From: Saccharopolyspora montiporae
Lineage (GTDB): Bacteria > Actinomycetota > Actinomycetes > Mycobacteriales > Pseudonocardiaceae
NCBI RefSeq assembly: GCF_015209505.1
Contig: NZ_JADEYC010000019.1
Span: 1 to 64,000, forward strand
Length of the DNA stretch: 64,000 bases
Reading direction: 5' to 3'
In this document: in pieces, positions 52,111-60,361 of the stretch
How positions within the stretch are numbered: position 1 is the stretch's first letter
Layout: every line of letters starts with the position of its first letter
Position numbers and translations under genes: made by a program
Notes under the pieces: model-generated
Told to the model about the DNA's origin: nothing
The model's input: only the letters and a program-made list of their open reading frames with translations
Databases searched by the model: none

Positions 52111-52980
52111 ATGACCACGGATTCGCCCACTGCGGCCGGCGTTTTCGCCGGACTGACCACGCTCGACGTGGTCCAGCACGTTGACCGGTTCCCGGGACGC
52201 GACGAGAAGGTCACCGCCGCGGCGCAATTCCTGTCCGCGGGCGGTCCGGCCGCCAACGCCGCGGTCACTTTCTCCGCGCTGGGCGGTTCCGCGGTGCTGG
52301 TGACGGCACTGGGCTCCGGGCCGGCCGCCGACGTGGCCCGCGCGGACCTGCGGGCGCACGGGGTCCGGGTGGTGGAGGTCCCGGTCGACGGCGGGGACGC
52401 ACCGGTGTCGGCGGTGCTGGTCGATCGCGGCACGGGTGAGCGCTCGGTGGCCGGCACGGACGCGACCGCACTGGCGCCGGCCGCACCGATCGGGATCGGC
52501 TCGTTCGGGGCGGACGTGGTGCTGTTGGACGGGCATTACCCGGAGGTGGCCGCGGCGGTCCTCGACGCCGAGCGGGCACCGGTCGTGCTGGATGCGGGGC
52601 GCTGGAAGGAACCGATGCGCCCGTTGCTGACCCGCGCGCAGACGGTGATCGCGTCCGCGGGCTTCCGCACCCCCGGCGCTGCCGATGCCGTGGCCACCTC
52701 CCGCGCGCTGCGTGGGATGGGGGTGCCGACGGTGGTCACCACGCACGGCCCGGATCCGGTGCACTGGATCGACGGCGCGGAGTCCGGTTCGGTCGCCCCG
52801 CCGCGGGTGGCCGCGGTGGACACCCTCGGCGCCGGGGACGCGTTCCACGGCGCCTACTGCTGGCAGCTGGTCGCCGGGCGCCCGGACGTGCCCGGGCGCA
52901 TCGCGGCCGCCGCGCGGGTGGCCGCGCTGCGCACGACGATCGCCGGCCCCCGCGCGTGGCTGCGCGAGCTGCACCGCTGA
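52111..52980 (+). CDS. PfkB-family sugar kinase
   Basis: A 289-residue ribokinase-type enzyme: signature 1 SAGGPAANAAVTFSALGGSA and signature 2 VAAVDTLGAGDAFHGAYCW with the catalytic Asp D243 and its anion-hole GAG. It should phosphorylate the sugar brought in by the divergent FrcBCA-like importer. TACACT (52098-52103) lies seven bases before ATG 52111, indicating a leaderless transcript. Length fits the family. Confidence 0.9.
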   Translation: MTTDSPTAAGVFAGLTTLDVVQHVDRFPGRDEKVTAAAQFLSAGGPAANAAVTFSALGGSAVLVTALGSGPAADVARADLRAHGVRVVEVPVDGGDAPVSAVLVDRGTGERSVAGTDATALAPAAPIGIGSFGADVVLLDGHYPEVAAAVLDAERAPVVLDAGRWKEPMRPLLTRAQTVIASAGFRTPGAADAVATSRALRGMGVPTVVTTHGPDPVHWIDGAESGSVAPPRVAAVDTLGAGDAFHGAYCWQLVAGRPDVPGRIAAAARVAALRTTIAGPRAWLRELHR

Positions 52981-52998
52981 CCCGCGGCACGTCCCCGG

Positions 52999-54594
52999 TC
53001 AGGAGCCGCGGCGCGCTCCCTTCCGCGGGAGCAGGTCGGGCACCTTGTCCCGGGTGAGCCACACCAGCGCCGCGAAGGCGAGCAGGGCGGCCACCACCGC
53101 CAGCGGGATCTGGAACGGATCTTCGTACCCCCCGCCGCTCGGCGGGATCAGCAGGGCCACCACCGCGGCGCATCCGGTCGCCCCGATGCGGAATCGCGCG
53201 TCGTGGGTGGACAGCGCCAGCGGGACGAGCATCCACAGCAGGTACCAGGGATGCAGCACCGGTCCGAGCACGGCGACCGCGCCCAGCGTGATGCCCAGGC
53301 CCGCCAGTGGCTCGATCCGGCCGCGGAAGGAGCGCCACAGCATCCAGGCGCACACCCCGGCCGAACCCGCGTAACCGACGAGCTTGGTGATCACCAGCAC
53401 GGCGTCGGTGTGGTCGCCGAGCCCGAGCAGCATGCTGAGCCCGCCACCGGCCACGCCGAACGTGGTCAGCGGCGCCAGCGGCGTGATGATCCGGTTCGGC
53501 ACGTCGTAGGTGTCCAGCCAGCCCAGCCCCCACCCGCTGACCGCGGTCACCACCGCCATCGTGGCCAGCAGCGTGACCGCCAGGACCACCGCGACCTTGA
53601 CCAGGTCAGCGAACCGGCCGCCGTTGCGGCGGGCGACCAGCACGCCGAGGAAGCCCAGCGCGATGAACCCGGGCGGCTTGATCGCACCGCCCAGCGACAG
53701 CAGCACACCGGCCAGCACCACGGTCGGCCACCCGCTGCGCCGCAGGCCCAGTTCGATGGCCACGAGCATGATCCCGACCAGCAGGGCTTCGTTGTGCATG
53801 CCGCTGACCACGTGGAACAGCACGATCGGGTTGAGCGCGCCGAGCCACAGCGCCGGTACCGGGTGCACCCCGCAGCGCCGGGCCAGCCGCGGGATCGCCC
53901 AGACCGCCATGCCCAACCCCACGAGCATGACCAGCCGCCACAGCAGCACACCGGTGACCACGTTCTCGCCTACGAGCACCGCCAGCGCACGGGCCAGCAT
54001 GAGGAACCCGGGGCCGTACGGAGCCGGGGTGTCCTGCCAGAGGATGTCCACGTTGCGGGTCAGCGGATTGTGCAGGCCCAGCGAGGCCTCGGGGCCCAGC
54101 ACGTACGGGTCGAAGCCCTGCAGCGCCGCTTCGCCCTGCGCGAGGTAGAAGTACATGTCGCGGGTGAACAGCGGCGGTGCCAGCGCCAGCGGCAGGCTCC
54201 ACAGGACCCCCACGCGGGTCAGTTGGCGCAGGGTGATCATCCGGCCGCCCGCCGGGCTGCAGAACCTGCCCAGCCACAGCCATCCGGCCACGACCATCAG
54301 CGTGCCCAACCAGGAGCAGGCCATCGCCACGGTCGGGATGCGCGCGGGCAACCCGATCAGGCGCGCGCCGGACAGCGGGTTGTCCACGGGCGTGGCTCCC
54401 GCGCCGATGGCGCCGACGGCCAGGATGAGCGAACCGGCGAGCCCGAACCGGCGGACCGCGGCGAGCATGCGGCGCTGCGAGCTCGCCAGCGGCGGGGGGT
54501 CCGCCGACGCGCTCACCTCGGCGTCCGCCCCGGGCTCCCGGCGCGCGCCCTCGGATTCGTCACCTCGCACCACGGCCACGAAGCGTAACCGCAT
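52999..54594 (-). CDS. MptB-like polyprenol-phosphomannose-dependent mannosyltransferase (GT-C)
   Basis: The 531-residue membrane protein has about twelve helices and GT-C features: APPLFTRDMYFYLAQGEAAL then QGFDPYVLGPEASLGLHNPL, the first luminal Asp motif, and GALNPIVLFHVVSGMHNEAL. The pattern matches MptB, which extends lipomannan/lipoarabinomannan cores with alpha-1,6-mannose from a lipid donor. The start is ATG 54594 (MRLRFVAVVRGD); GTG 54606 would add four residues. It lies downstream of the HTH-glycosidase-like gene on the same strand. Confidence 0.82.
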   Translation of the reverse strand: MRLRFVAVVRGDESEGARREPGADAEVSASADPPPLASSQRRMLAAVRRFGLAGSLILAVGAIGAGATPVDNPLSGARLIGLPARIPTVAMACSWLGTLMVVAGWLWLGRFCSPAGGRMITLRQLTRVGVLWSLPLALAPPLFTRDMYFYLAQGEAALQGFDPYVLGPEASLGLHNPLTRNVDILWQDTPAPYGPGFLMLARALAVLVGENVVTGVLLWRLVMLVGLGMAVWAIPRLARRCGVHPVPALWLGALNPIVLFHVVSGMHNEALLVGIMLVAIELGLRRSGWPTVVLAGVLLSLGGAIKPPGFIALGFLGVLVARRNGGRFADLVKVAVVLAVTLLATMAVVTAVSGWGLGWLDTYDVPNRIITPLAPLTTFGVAGGGLSMLLGLGDHTDAVLVITKLVGYAGSAGVCAWMLWRSFRGRIEPLAGLGITLGAVAVLGPVLHPWYLLWMLVPLALSTHDARFRIGATGCAAVVALLIPPSGGGYEDPFQIPLAVVAALLAFAALVWLTRDKVPDLLPRKGARRGS

Positions 54595-54674
54595 GAGCCA
54601 GATCACTCAGCGTCCCCGGCCCCCGGTCCGGATCATCCCGCAATCCACCGTCCGAGTGACCAGGCGACGGCGGT

Positions 54675-56330
54675 TCAGCGCGTGGAGGTCAGCAGGACCG
54701 GGGTTCCGGACACCGGCACCGGATCTCCCGGACCCACCGCGGTCCGGACTCCGCGGACATCGGTGACGTACTGCGCACCGTGGCCCGCGCGCGTCTCCTG
54801 CTGCCGCTCGCCCGGCGACCAGCGCACCTGCAGCACCTGCCCGGCGCCGTCGACGAACTCGCACTCCCACACGCCCTCGGGCAGCCCGCGGTCCAACCCC
54901 CGACCGCACCCGCGCGCGGCGGTCCCGGCCAACCAGCTCTGCAGCCGCTCGACCGCCAGGCCCGCTGCCGTCGGCGGGGAGCCCTCGGCCTGCAGCACCA
55001 CGGGATTCGTCGGCGTTCCCCAGCTGTAGAAGTACATGCGCTCCACCTCGAACGGCCGGGCGTAGAACGCGGAGAGGTAGAACCGCATCGCGTGCGCCAC
55101 CGCACGCGGCTCGTCGAGCTGCTCCTCGTTGGGCAGGGTCCGCCGGGTGCCGGTGTTCCAGAGCTTGCGCACGATCCCGCGCTCGTGCAGCGTCCGGGAG
55201 ACCCGGGGCAGCAGCTCCAGCGCGCTTTCCGGCGGATCGGCAGCCGAACGCGGATGCAGCTTGATCCCGACCGCATCGCACTCCTCGTACCCGCCGAGGT
55301 CGGCGAACTCGCGCAACCGCTGCATCCCGTGCCCGGACCACAGCTCGCCCATCGACGGGCACACCACCGTGGCCCGCGGATCCACCTCGTGCACGATGTC
55401 GGCGGCGCGCCGAGTCATCTCCACCAGCGTGCGAGGCGATCCCGAGTAGACGACCTCATCGGTGGCGCTGTTCCACAGCTCGTAGGCGTCGATGCGCCCC
55501 TGGAACCGCTCGACGAGGCGGCGCACGAACCCGTCCCAGTCGGCGAGGTCGTCCGGCGGAGCGGACCGCGAACCGTCCGAGTACGTGCCGCTGGGCGCAT
55601 CGGGCGCGGCCCATTCCGGAGTACCGCCGAGCACGAAGGTGACCGGCAGATCCTCCTCCTGCGCCGCACCGACCATCCGGTCCAACGTCGACCAGTCGTA
55701 ACGCCCCCGCGCCGGTTCCAGGCCCGCCCAGCGGGTGTTGCTGTCCCACAACCGCACGCTGCCGACGCGGAACGCGGGCATCTCACCGCTGTGGCTGTTC
55801 ATCGTGACGCCGAACATCTCCGGCTCGACCGGCGCCGGGTGCCGCACCCACGCGGGCACCGCATCCGGGTCGGGCAGCGACCGCTGCTGCGGCGGAACCT
55901 CCTCCTGCTGCTCCGGCGGCGGGACGGACGCGATGGTGACCGCAGCCAGCACCGCCGCCACGGCCAGGGCGGCCACCGGCAGCCACGCGTGCCCGGGCCG
56001 CAACCCGCGCCGCGAGCGCAGAGCACCGAGGGGCACCGGCTCCTCGACCGGCTCGGCAGGCACCGCCTCCGCACCCCGCTGCACCGCTTCGTGCTCCTGG
56101 TTGCGCCACCGGCGCAACAGCTCGTTGAGCTCGTCATCGGAGGCGCCGCACTCCTCCCCCAGGCGCACGACAGTCTGGTAGTCGGCGGGCACGCTCGTCC
56201 CGGTGCAGTAGCGGTGCAGGGTCGAGCTGCTGGTGAAGGTCCGCCGCGCCAGCTGCGCGTAGCTCAACGCGCTGCGCTGCTTGAGCTCCAGCAGCATCGA
56301 CGCGAGGTCATCCGGTCGCCGCAGGTTCAC
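54675..56330 (-). CDS. HTH + transmembrane + glycosidase-like protein (probable pseudo-enzyme)
   Basis: The 551-residue product has a cytoplasmic Xre-type HTH (residues 5-75: LSYAQLARRTFTSSSTLHRY), an acidic linker, one membrane helix (116-134, HAWLPVAALAVAAVLAAVTI), and an outside GH39/GH5-like (beta/alpha)8 domain (from about 172: FRVGSVRLWDSNTRWAGLEP, ARGRYDWSTLDRMV). At the acid/base position YELWNS (284-288) has Ser where family enzymes have Glu, and the nucleophile site KLWNTG (389-394) has Gly. Both catalytic Glu therefore appear lost. The start is GTG 56330 with GGGAGG upstream. A sugar-sensing membrane regulator is one reading. Confidence 0.8.
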   Translation of the reverse strand: MNLRRPDDLASMLLELKQRSALSYAQLARRTFTSSSTLHRYCTGTSVPADYQTVVRLGEECGASDDELNELLRRWRNQEHEAVQRGAEAVPAEPVEEPVPLGALRSRRGLRPGHAWLPVAALAVAAVLAAVTIASVPPPEQQEEVPPQQRSLPDPDAVPAWVRHPAPVEPEMFGVTMNSHSGEMPAFRVGSVRLWDSNTRWAGLEPARGRYDWSTLDRMVGAAQEEDLPVTFVLGGTPEWAAPDAPSGTYSDGSRSAPPDDLADWDGFVRRLVERFQGRIDAYELWNSATDEVVYSGSPRTLVEMTRRAADIVHEVDPRATVVCPSMGELWSGHGMQRLREFADLGGYEECDAVGIKLHPRSAADPPESALELLPRVSRTLHERGIVRKLWNTGTRRTLPNEEQLDEPRAVAHAMRFYLSAFYARPFEVERMYFYSWGTPTNPVVLQAEGSPPTAAGLAVERLQSWLAGTAARGCGRGLDRGLPEGVWECEFVDGAGQVLQVRWSPGERQQETRAGHGAQYVTDVRGVRTAVGPGDPVPVSGTPVLLTSTR

Positions 56331-56698
56331 CGTGTTCCGTCCTCCCGTATCGGCCCGCACCGGCGCGTCCCGGGCGGTCCCGGGACGCGCTCGGGACGTC
56401 CCGTCCCTTGCCAACGGGCCCGCCGCGTGGTTCGCGCGCTGGCGCGATCATGCGCGTCGGGTCCCCGGCCGGTCTGCTGCCATCCGGGTGGCCGATTGCT
56501 GCACCCGGTGGATGCACGCGGTCCGCCGCATCCCGGGATTTCGCCCCCGGCACCGAAAGCGCCGCATCGGTGCACCGGGGCCCGATGCGGCCATTGCGTT
56601 CCCGCTGCCCGCACGTGCAAGCTGCACTGAGCGATCGATCATTCAGTTCCCAGCGCGTCCGCTCGACTCCCCGCCGACGCAGATGAGGAGCCCGCCCG
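56331..56698. other. Gap upstream of the Baeyer-Villiger gene
   Basis: 368 bases between divergent genes. No family-recognisable frame. AT-richer segment with GATCGATCATTCAG (56633-56646) near the monooxygenase start; possible promoter or operator, nothing firm. Confidence 0.4.
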
Positions 56699-58300
56699 AT
56701 GACCGAGCAGCCACCCGAGTACGACGCGATCATCATCGGCGCCGGTTTCGCCGGCATGTACATGCTCACGAAACTGCGCGAGCGGGGTTTCGCCGCGCAC
56801 GTCTTCGAGGCGGGTGACGACGTCGGCGGGACCTGGTACTGGAACCGCTACCCGGGCGCCCGGTGCGACGTGGAGAGCCTCTACTACTGCTACTCGTTCT
56901 CCGAGCAGCTCCAGCAGGAATGGGAGTGGACCGAGCGCTACCCCTCGCAGCCGGAGATCCTGCGCTACGCCCGGCACGTCGCCGACCGCTTCGACCTGCG
57001 CCGCGACATCACCTTCAGCACCACCGTGCACGAGGCCGCCTACGACGAGCGGCACCGCTGCTGGCGGGTGCGCACCGCCGGGGGCAGCACGACGGCGCGT
57101 CACCTGATCACCGCGGTGGGCTGCCTGTCGGCCACCCAGACACCGGACTTCCCCGGTATCGACGACTTCCGCGGCGAGTCCTACCACACCGGCAGGTGGC
57201 CGCACCGCGACGTCGACTTCGGCGGCAAGCGGGTCGGCGTCATCGGCACCGGTTCCTCGGCGATCCAGGCCATCCCGTTGATCGCGCAGCAGGCCCGGCA
57301 GGTCACCGTCTTCCAGCGCACCGCGCAGTTCAGCATCCCGGCGTGGAACCGGACGCTGGATCCCGCCGAACAAGCCGCGGTCAAGGCCGACTACGCTCGC
57401 CTGCGCGATGAGGCGCGGCATTCGCGCAGCGGGATCCTGCAGGACCAGTTGCCGGACAACGCGACCGAACTCCCCCGCCGGCAGGTGGAATCCGAGCTGC
57501 ACCGGAGATGGGGGCACGGCGGGACCACGTTCACCTCGGCCTTCCCGGACACCCTCACCGACGCGGCGGCCAACGAGATCTCCGCGGAGTTCGTGCGCGC
57601 CCGCATCCGCGAGATCGTGGACGATCCCGCCACCGCCGACCTCCTCTGCCCCACCGACCACCCGATCGGCACCAAGCGGATCTGCGTGGACACCGACTAC
57701 TACGCGACCTACAACCGGGACAACGTGGACCTGGTCAGCGTGCGCGAACAGCCGATCAGCCGGATCACCGACGGCGGCGTGCAGGTCGGGGACCGCGCAT
57801 TCGCGTTCGATGTGCTCGTGTTCGCCACCGGCTACGACGCCATGACCGGCCCGCTCAACCGCATCGACATCCGGGGCGCGGACGGCAGCCTGCTGCGCGA
57901 CAAGTGGGCCGCCGGACCGCGCAGTTACCTCGGATTGGCCGGCGCGGGGTTCCCGAACATGTTCACCATCACCGGACCGGGCAGCCCCTCGGTGCTCAGC
58001 AACATGATCGTGTCCATCGAGCAGCACGTGGAGTGGATCGCCGAGCACCTCGAACATCTCCGGGACCGCGGGCTCACCCGCACCGAGGCGGATCCGGGCG
58101 CCGAGGACGAGTGGGTCGCGCACGTCAACGAGGTCGCAGGCGAAACCCTGTACCCGCAGGCTGCTTCCTGGTACATGGGTGCGAACATCCCCGGCAAGCC
58201 GAGGATCTTCCTGCCCTACATCGGCGGGGTCGGCACCTACCGGGAAATCTGCCGGGAGGTGGCCGACGAGGGGTACCGGGGTTTCCACCTCGCGCGGTGA
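56699..58300 (+). CDS. Type I Baeyer-Villiger monooxygenase (PAMO/CHMO-like)
   Basis: The 533-residue flavoprotein has the first Rossmann motif (IIIGAGFAGMYMLTKLRERG), the BVMO fingerprint FRGESYHTGRWP at residues 158-169, and the second NADP motif (GVIGTGSSAIQAIP). PGARCDVESLYYCYSFSEQ and the QPEILRYARHVADRFDLRR stretch closely recall phenylacetone and cyclohexanone monooxygenases. It inserts oxygen next to a ketone carbonyl, giving an ester or lactone, using NADPH and O2. It is convergent with the ligase operon, 13 bases apart. Confidence 0.93.
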   Translation: MTEQPPEYDAIIIGAGFAGMYMLTKLRERGFAAHVFEAGDDVGGTWYWNRYPGARCDVESLYYCYSFSEQLQQEWEWTERYPSQPEILRYARHVADRFDLRRDITFSTTVHEAAYDERHRCWRVRTAGGSTTARHLITAVGCLSATQTPDFPGIDDFRGESYHTGRWPHRDVDFGGKRVGVIGTGSSAIQAIPLIAQQARQVTVFQRTAQFSIPAWNRTLDPAEQAAVKADYARLRDEARHSRSGILQDQLPDNATELPRRQVESELHRRWGHGGTTFTSAFPDTLTDAAANEISAEFVRARIREIVDDPATADLLCPTDHPIGTKRICVDTDYYATYNRDNVDLVSVREQPISRITDGGVQVGDRAFAFDVLVFATGYDAMTGPLNRIDIRGADGSLLRDKWAAGPRSYLGLAGAGFPNMFTITGPGSPSVLSNMIVSIEQHVEWIAEHLEHLRDRGLTRTEADPGAEDEWVAHVNEVAGETLYPQAASWYMGANIPGKPRIFLPYIGGVGTYREICREVADEGYRGFHLAR

Positions 58301-58313
58301 CCGCCCCCGGTGC

Positions 58314-59966
58314 TCACGTCCCGCGCAGCGCGCGGCGCAGCAGCTTGCCGGTCAGCGTCTTGGGCAGCTCGTCGCGGATCTCCACCAGGCGCGGGTACTT
58401 GTAGGCGGCCATGCGTCCGCGGCAGAACTCGATGAGCTCCTCGGCCGAGGCGGTCCGGCCCGGGCGTAGGCTCACGAACGCCTGCACGGTCTCCCCACGG
58501 TAGTCGTCCGCGACCCCCACCACCGCGGCCTCGCGTACCGCCGGGTGCTCGTAGAGCACGTCCTCGACCTCGCGCGGCCACACCTTGTACCCGCCGGCGT
58601 TGATCTGGTCCTTCTTGCGGTCCACCAGGTAGAACCAGCCGGACTCGTCCATGTAGCCGACATCGCCGGTGCGCAGCGCACCACCGGGCAGCGCCGCGGC
58701 GGTCTCCTCCGGCTTGTTCCAGTACCCGGGCACGACCTGCGGGCCCTGCACGACGATCTCGCCGATCCGGCCCGCGGGCAGGTCGGCACCCCGCTCGTCG
58801 ACGACGCGCATCACCGTGCTGCACACCGGCACGCCCACCGACAGCGCCCCGGAAGCGGGATCGACCGGAGCTCTGGCGCGCAGCGGGACATCCGTGGCCG
58901 GCGAACTCGTCTCGGTCAGCCCGTAGGTGTTGTGGATGTAGGCGCCGAAGTGCTGCTCGAAGGCGTCGGCGGTGCTCGGCGGGATGGGCGCGCCGCCTGA
59001 GTAGACCTTCCGCAGCCCGGCCAGGTCCTGCGCGCGCACCTCCGGGTCGTTGAGCAGCGCGATGAACACGGTGATCGCGCCGACCGTGAACGTCACGCCG
59101 TGCTCGCGGACGGTCTCGGCGGTCAGCCCGGGGTGGAACCGGTGGGTCAGCACCAGCGGTGCGGGCAGCAGCAGGCTCAGCCCGATGTGCCCGATCAGAC
59201 CGGTGATGTGGAACAGCGGCGCCACGCCCAGGATGACGTCGCCGCCGTCCAGGCCGATCCAGTCCCGATAGACGTGCGCGTTGACCACCACGTTGCGGTG
59301 GGTGTTCATCGCGCCCTTCGGCGGGCCGGTCGTCCCGGACGTGTAGGTGAGCACCGCGACGTCGTCCGGCGCGAAGCGCACCGGCGGCGGCCGGCGGCCG
59401 CGGTATTCCTCCAGCAGGCGGGCCATGTCCGCGGTCGGCAGTCCCGGAATACGCCGCACAGCACCGAATGCGCGCGGATCGTCCCGGGACTGGTGGTCGA
59501 GTTCGGACGTGGTGACGGTCCACCGCACGTCGGTCTCCGGCAGCACCTCGGCGGCCACGTCCCGGTACAGCGTCTCCAAGCACACCAGCGCGCTCGCCCC
59601 GCTGTCGTGCAGCAGCCCGGCGAGCTCGCGGTGCTTGTTCATCGGGTTGATCGCCACCGCGACGCACCCGGCCTTCCAGGTGCCCAGGATCGCGATCACG
59701 AACTGCGGGACGTTCTGCAGGTACAGCCCGACGCGGTCGCCGGCGCGGATCCCGTTGTCCAGCAGCGCGCAGGCGAATGCGTCGGCGAGCCGGTCGAGTT
59801 CGGCCGCGCTGATCCGCCCGTCGAAGTAGCGGAGCACCTCGGCGTGCGGTGCGCGGGCGACCGAGTCGGCGAACATCTGCAGCACATCGGTGAACCCGGG
59901 GTCGAGGTCGGCGGGCACGCCGGGGTCGTAGTGGGCCAGCCAGGGGCGCTCGTCGTAGATGCTCAC
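58314..59966 (-). CDS. Acyl-CoA ligase (AMP-binding)
   Basis: The 550-residue ligase has the P-loop LTYTSGTTGPPKGAMNTHRN (TSGTTG at 209-214), the adenylate motif YGLTETSSPAT, GEIVVQGPQVVPGYWNKPEE, the hinge in DRKKDQINAGGYKVWPREVE and the terminal Lys in LPKTLTGKLLRRAL. Substrates are likely medium-chain or aromatic acids. The start is GTG 59966, overlapping the zinc-ribbon gene stop. Last gene of the leftward operon. Confidence 0.9.
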   Translation of the reverse strand: MSIYDERPWLAHYDPGVPADLDPGFTDVLQMFADSVARAPHAEVLRYFDGRISAAELDRLADAFACALLDNGIRAGDRVGLYLQNVPQFVIAILGTWKAGCVAVAINPMNKHRELAGLLHDSGASALVCLETLYRDVAAEVLPETDVRWTVTTSELDHQSRDDPRAFGAVRRIPGLPTADMARLLEEYRGRRPPPVRFAPDDVAVLTYTSGTTGPPKGAMNTHRNVVVNAHVYRDWIGLDGGDVILGVAPLFHITGLIGHIGLSLLLPAPLVLTHRFHPGLTAETVREHGVTFTVGAITVFIALLNDPEVRAQDLAGLRKVYSGGAPIPPSTADAFEQHFGAYIHNTYGLTETSSPATDVPLRARAPVDPASGALSVGVPVCSTVMRVVDERGADLPAGRIGEIVVQGPQVVPGYWNKPEETAAALPGGALRTGDVGYMDESGWFYLVDRKKDQINAGGYKVWPREVEDVLYEHPAVREAAVVGVADDYRGETVQAFVSLRPGRTASAEELIEFCRGRMAAYKYPRLVEIRDELPKTLTGKLLRRALRGT

Positions 59967-60352
59967 GTTCCCTCCGCGTGCCGGTGACCGGGCTCGGCGG
60001 GCAGCGGATCACCGCTGCGCAGCGGCGCGCCGTGGAAGCGGCCTTCGTGCGCGTGCACCGGCCGGGTGTCGCCGGCCAGCTCCGGGTGTCGCTGTTCGAG
60101 CTCGGCACGCCGCTCCCAGCGGCGGCGCAGCCCGGTGACGTACTCGCGGTCGCCGCAGTAGGTCCCGCGCCAGGTCTGCGGCATCTGCTCGCGGGACGGG
60201 CCCGGGTCGGCCTGCCCGGACAGCGCGGCCGCGGAGGGGATCCGGTGCGCGGCGGCCCCGCAGCCCGGGCACGCGGGATCGGGGGAATCGGTCCGGCGCA
60301 GCAGGCCCTCGAATCGGCGTCCGCAGGCGCACCGGTACTCGTGGATCGGCAT
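59963..60352 (-). CDS. FmdB-type zinc-ribbon protein
   Basis: The 129-residue product starts MPIHEYRCACGRRFEGLLRR with two Cys pairs (CAC and CPGC in ACPGCGAAAHRIPSA), the FmdB regulatory zinc-ribbon pattern, then a longer, charged tail with RRRWERRAELEQRHPELAGD. Family members often accompany amidases and aromatic-degradation enzymes. The ATG lies nine bases after the transhydrogenase stop; its stop overlaps the ligase GTG. Confidence 0.82.
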   Translation of the reverse strand: MPIHEYRCACGRRFEGLLRRTDSPDPACPGCGAAAHRIPSAAALSGQADPGPSREQMPQTWRGTYCGDREYVTGLRRRWERRAELEQRHPELAGDTRPVHAHEGRFHGAPLRSGDPLPAEPGHRHAEGT

Positions 60353-60361
60353 GGCCGCTCC

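Noticed and set aside
52982..53011. CCGCGGC...GCCGCGG pair as a terminator between the PfkB and MptB genes
   Set aside because: The loop is 16 bases, the arms are only seven bases, and such repeats are common at this GC content.
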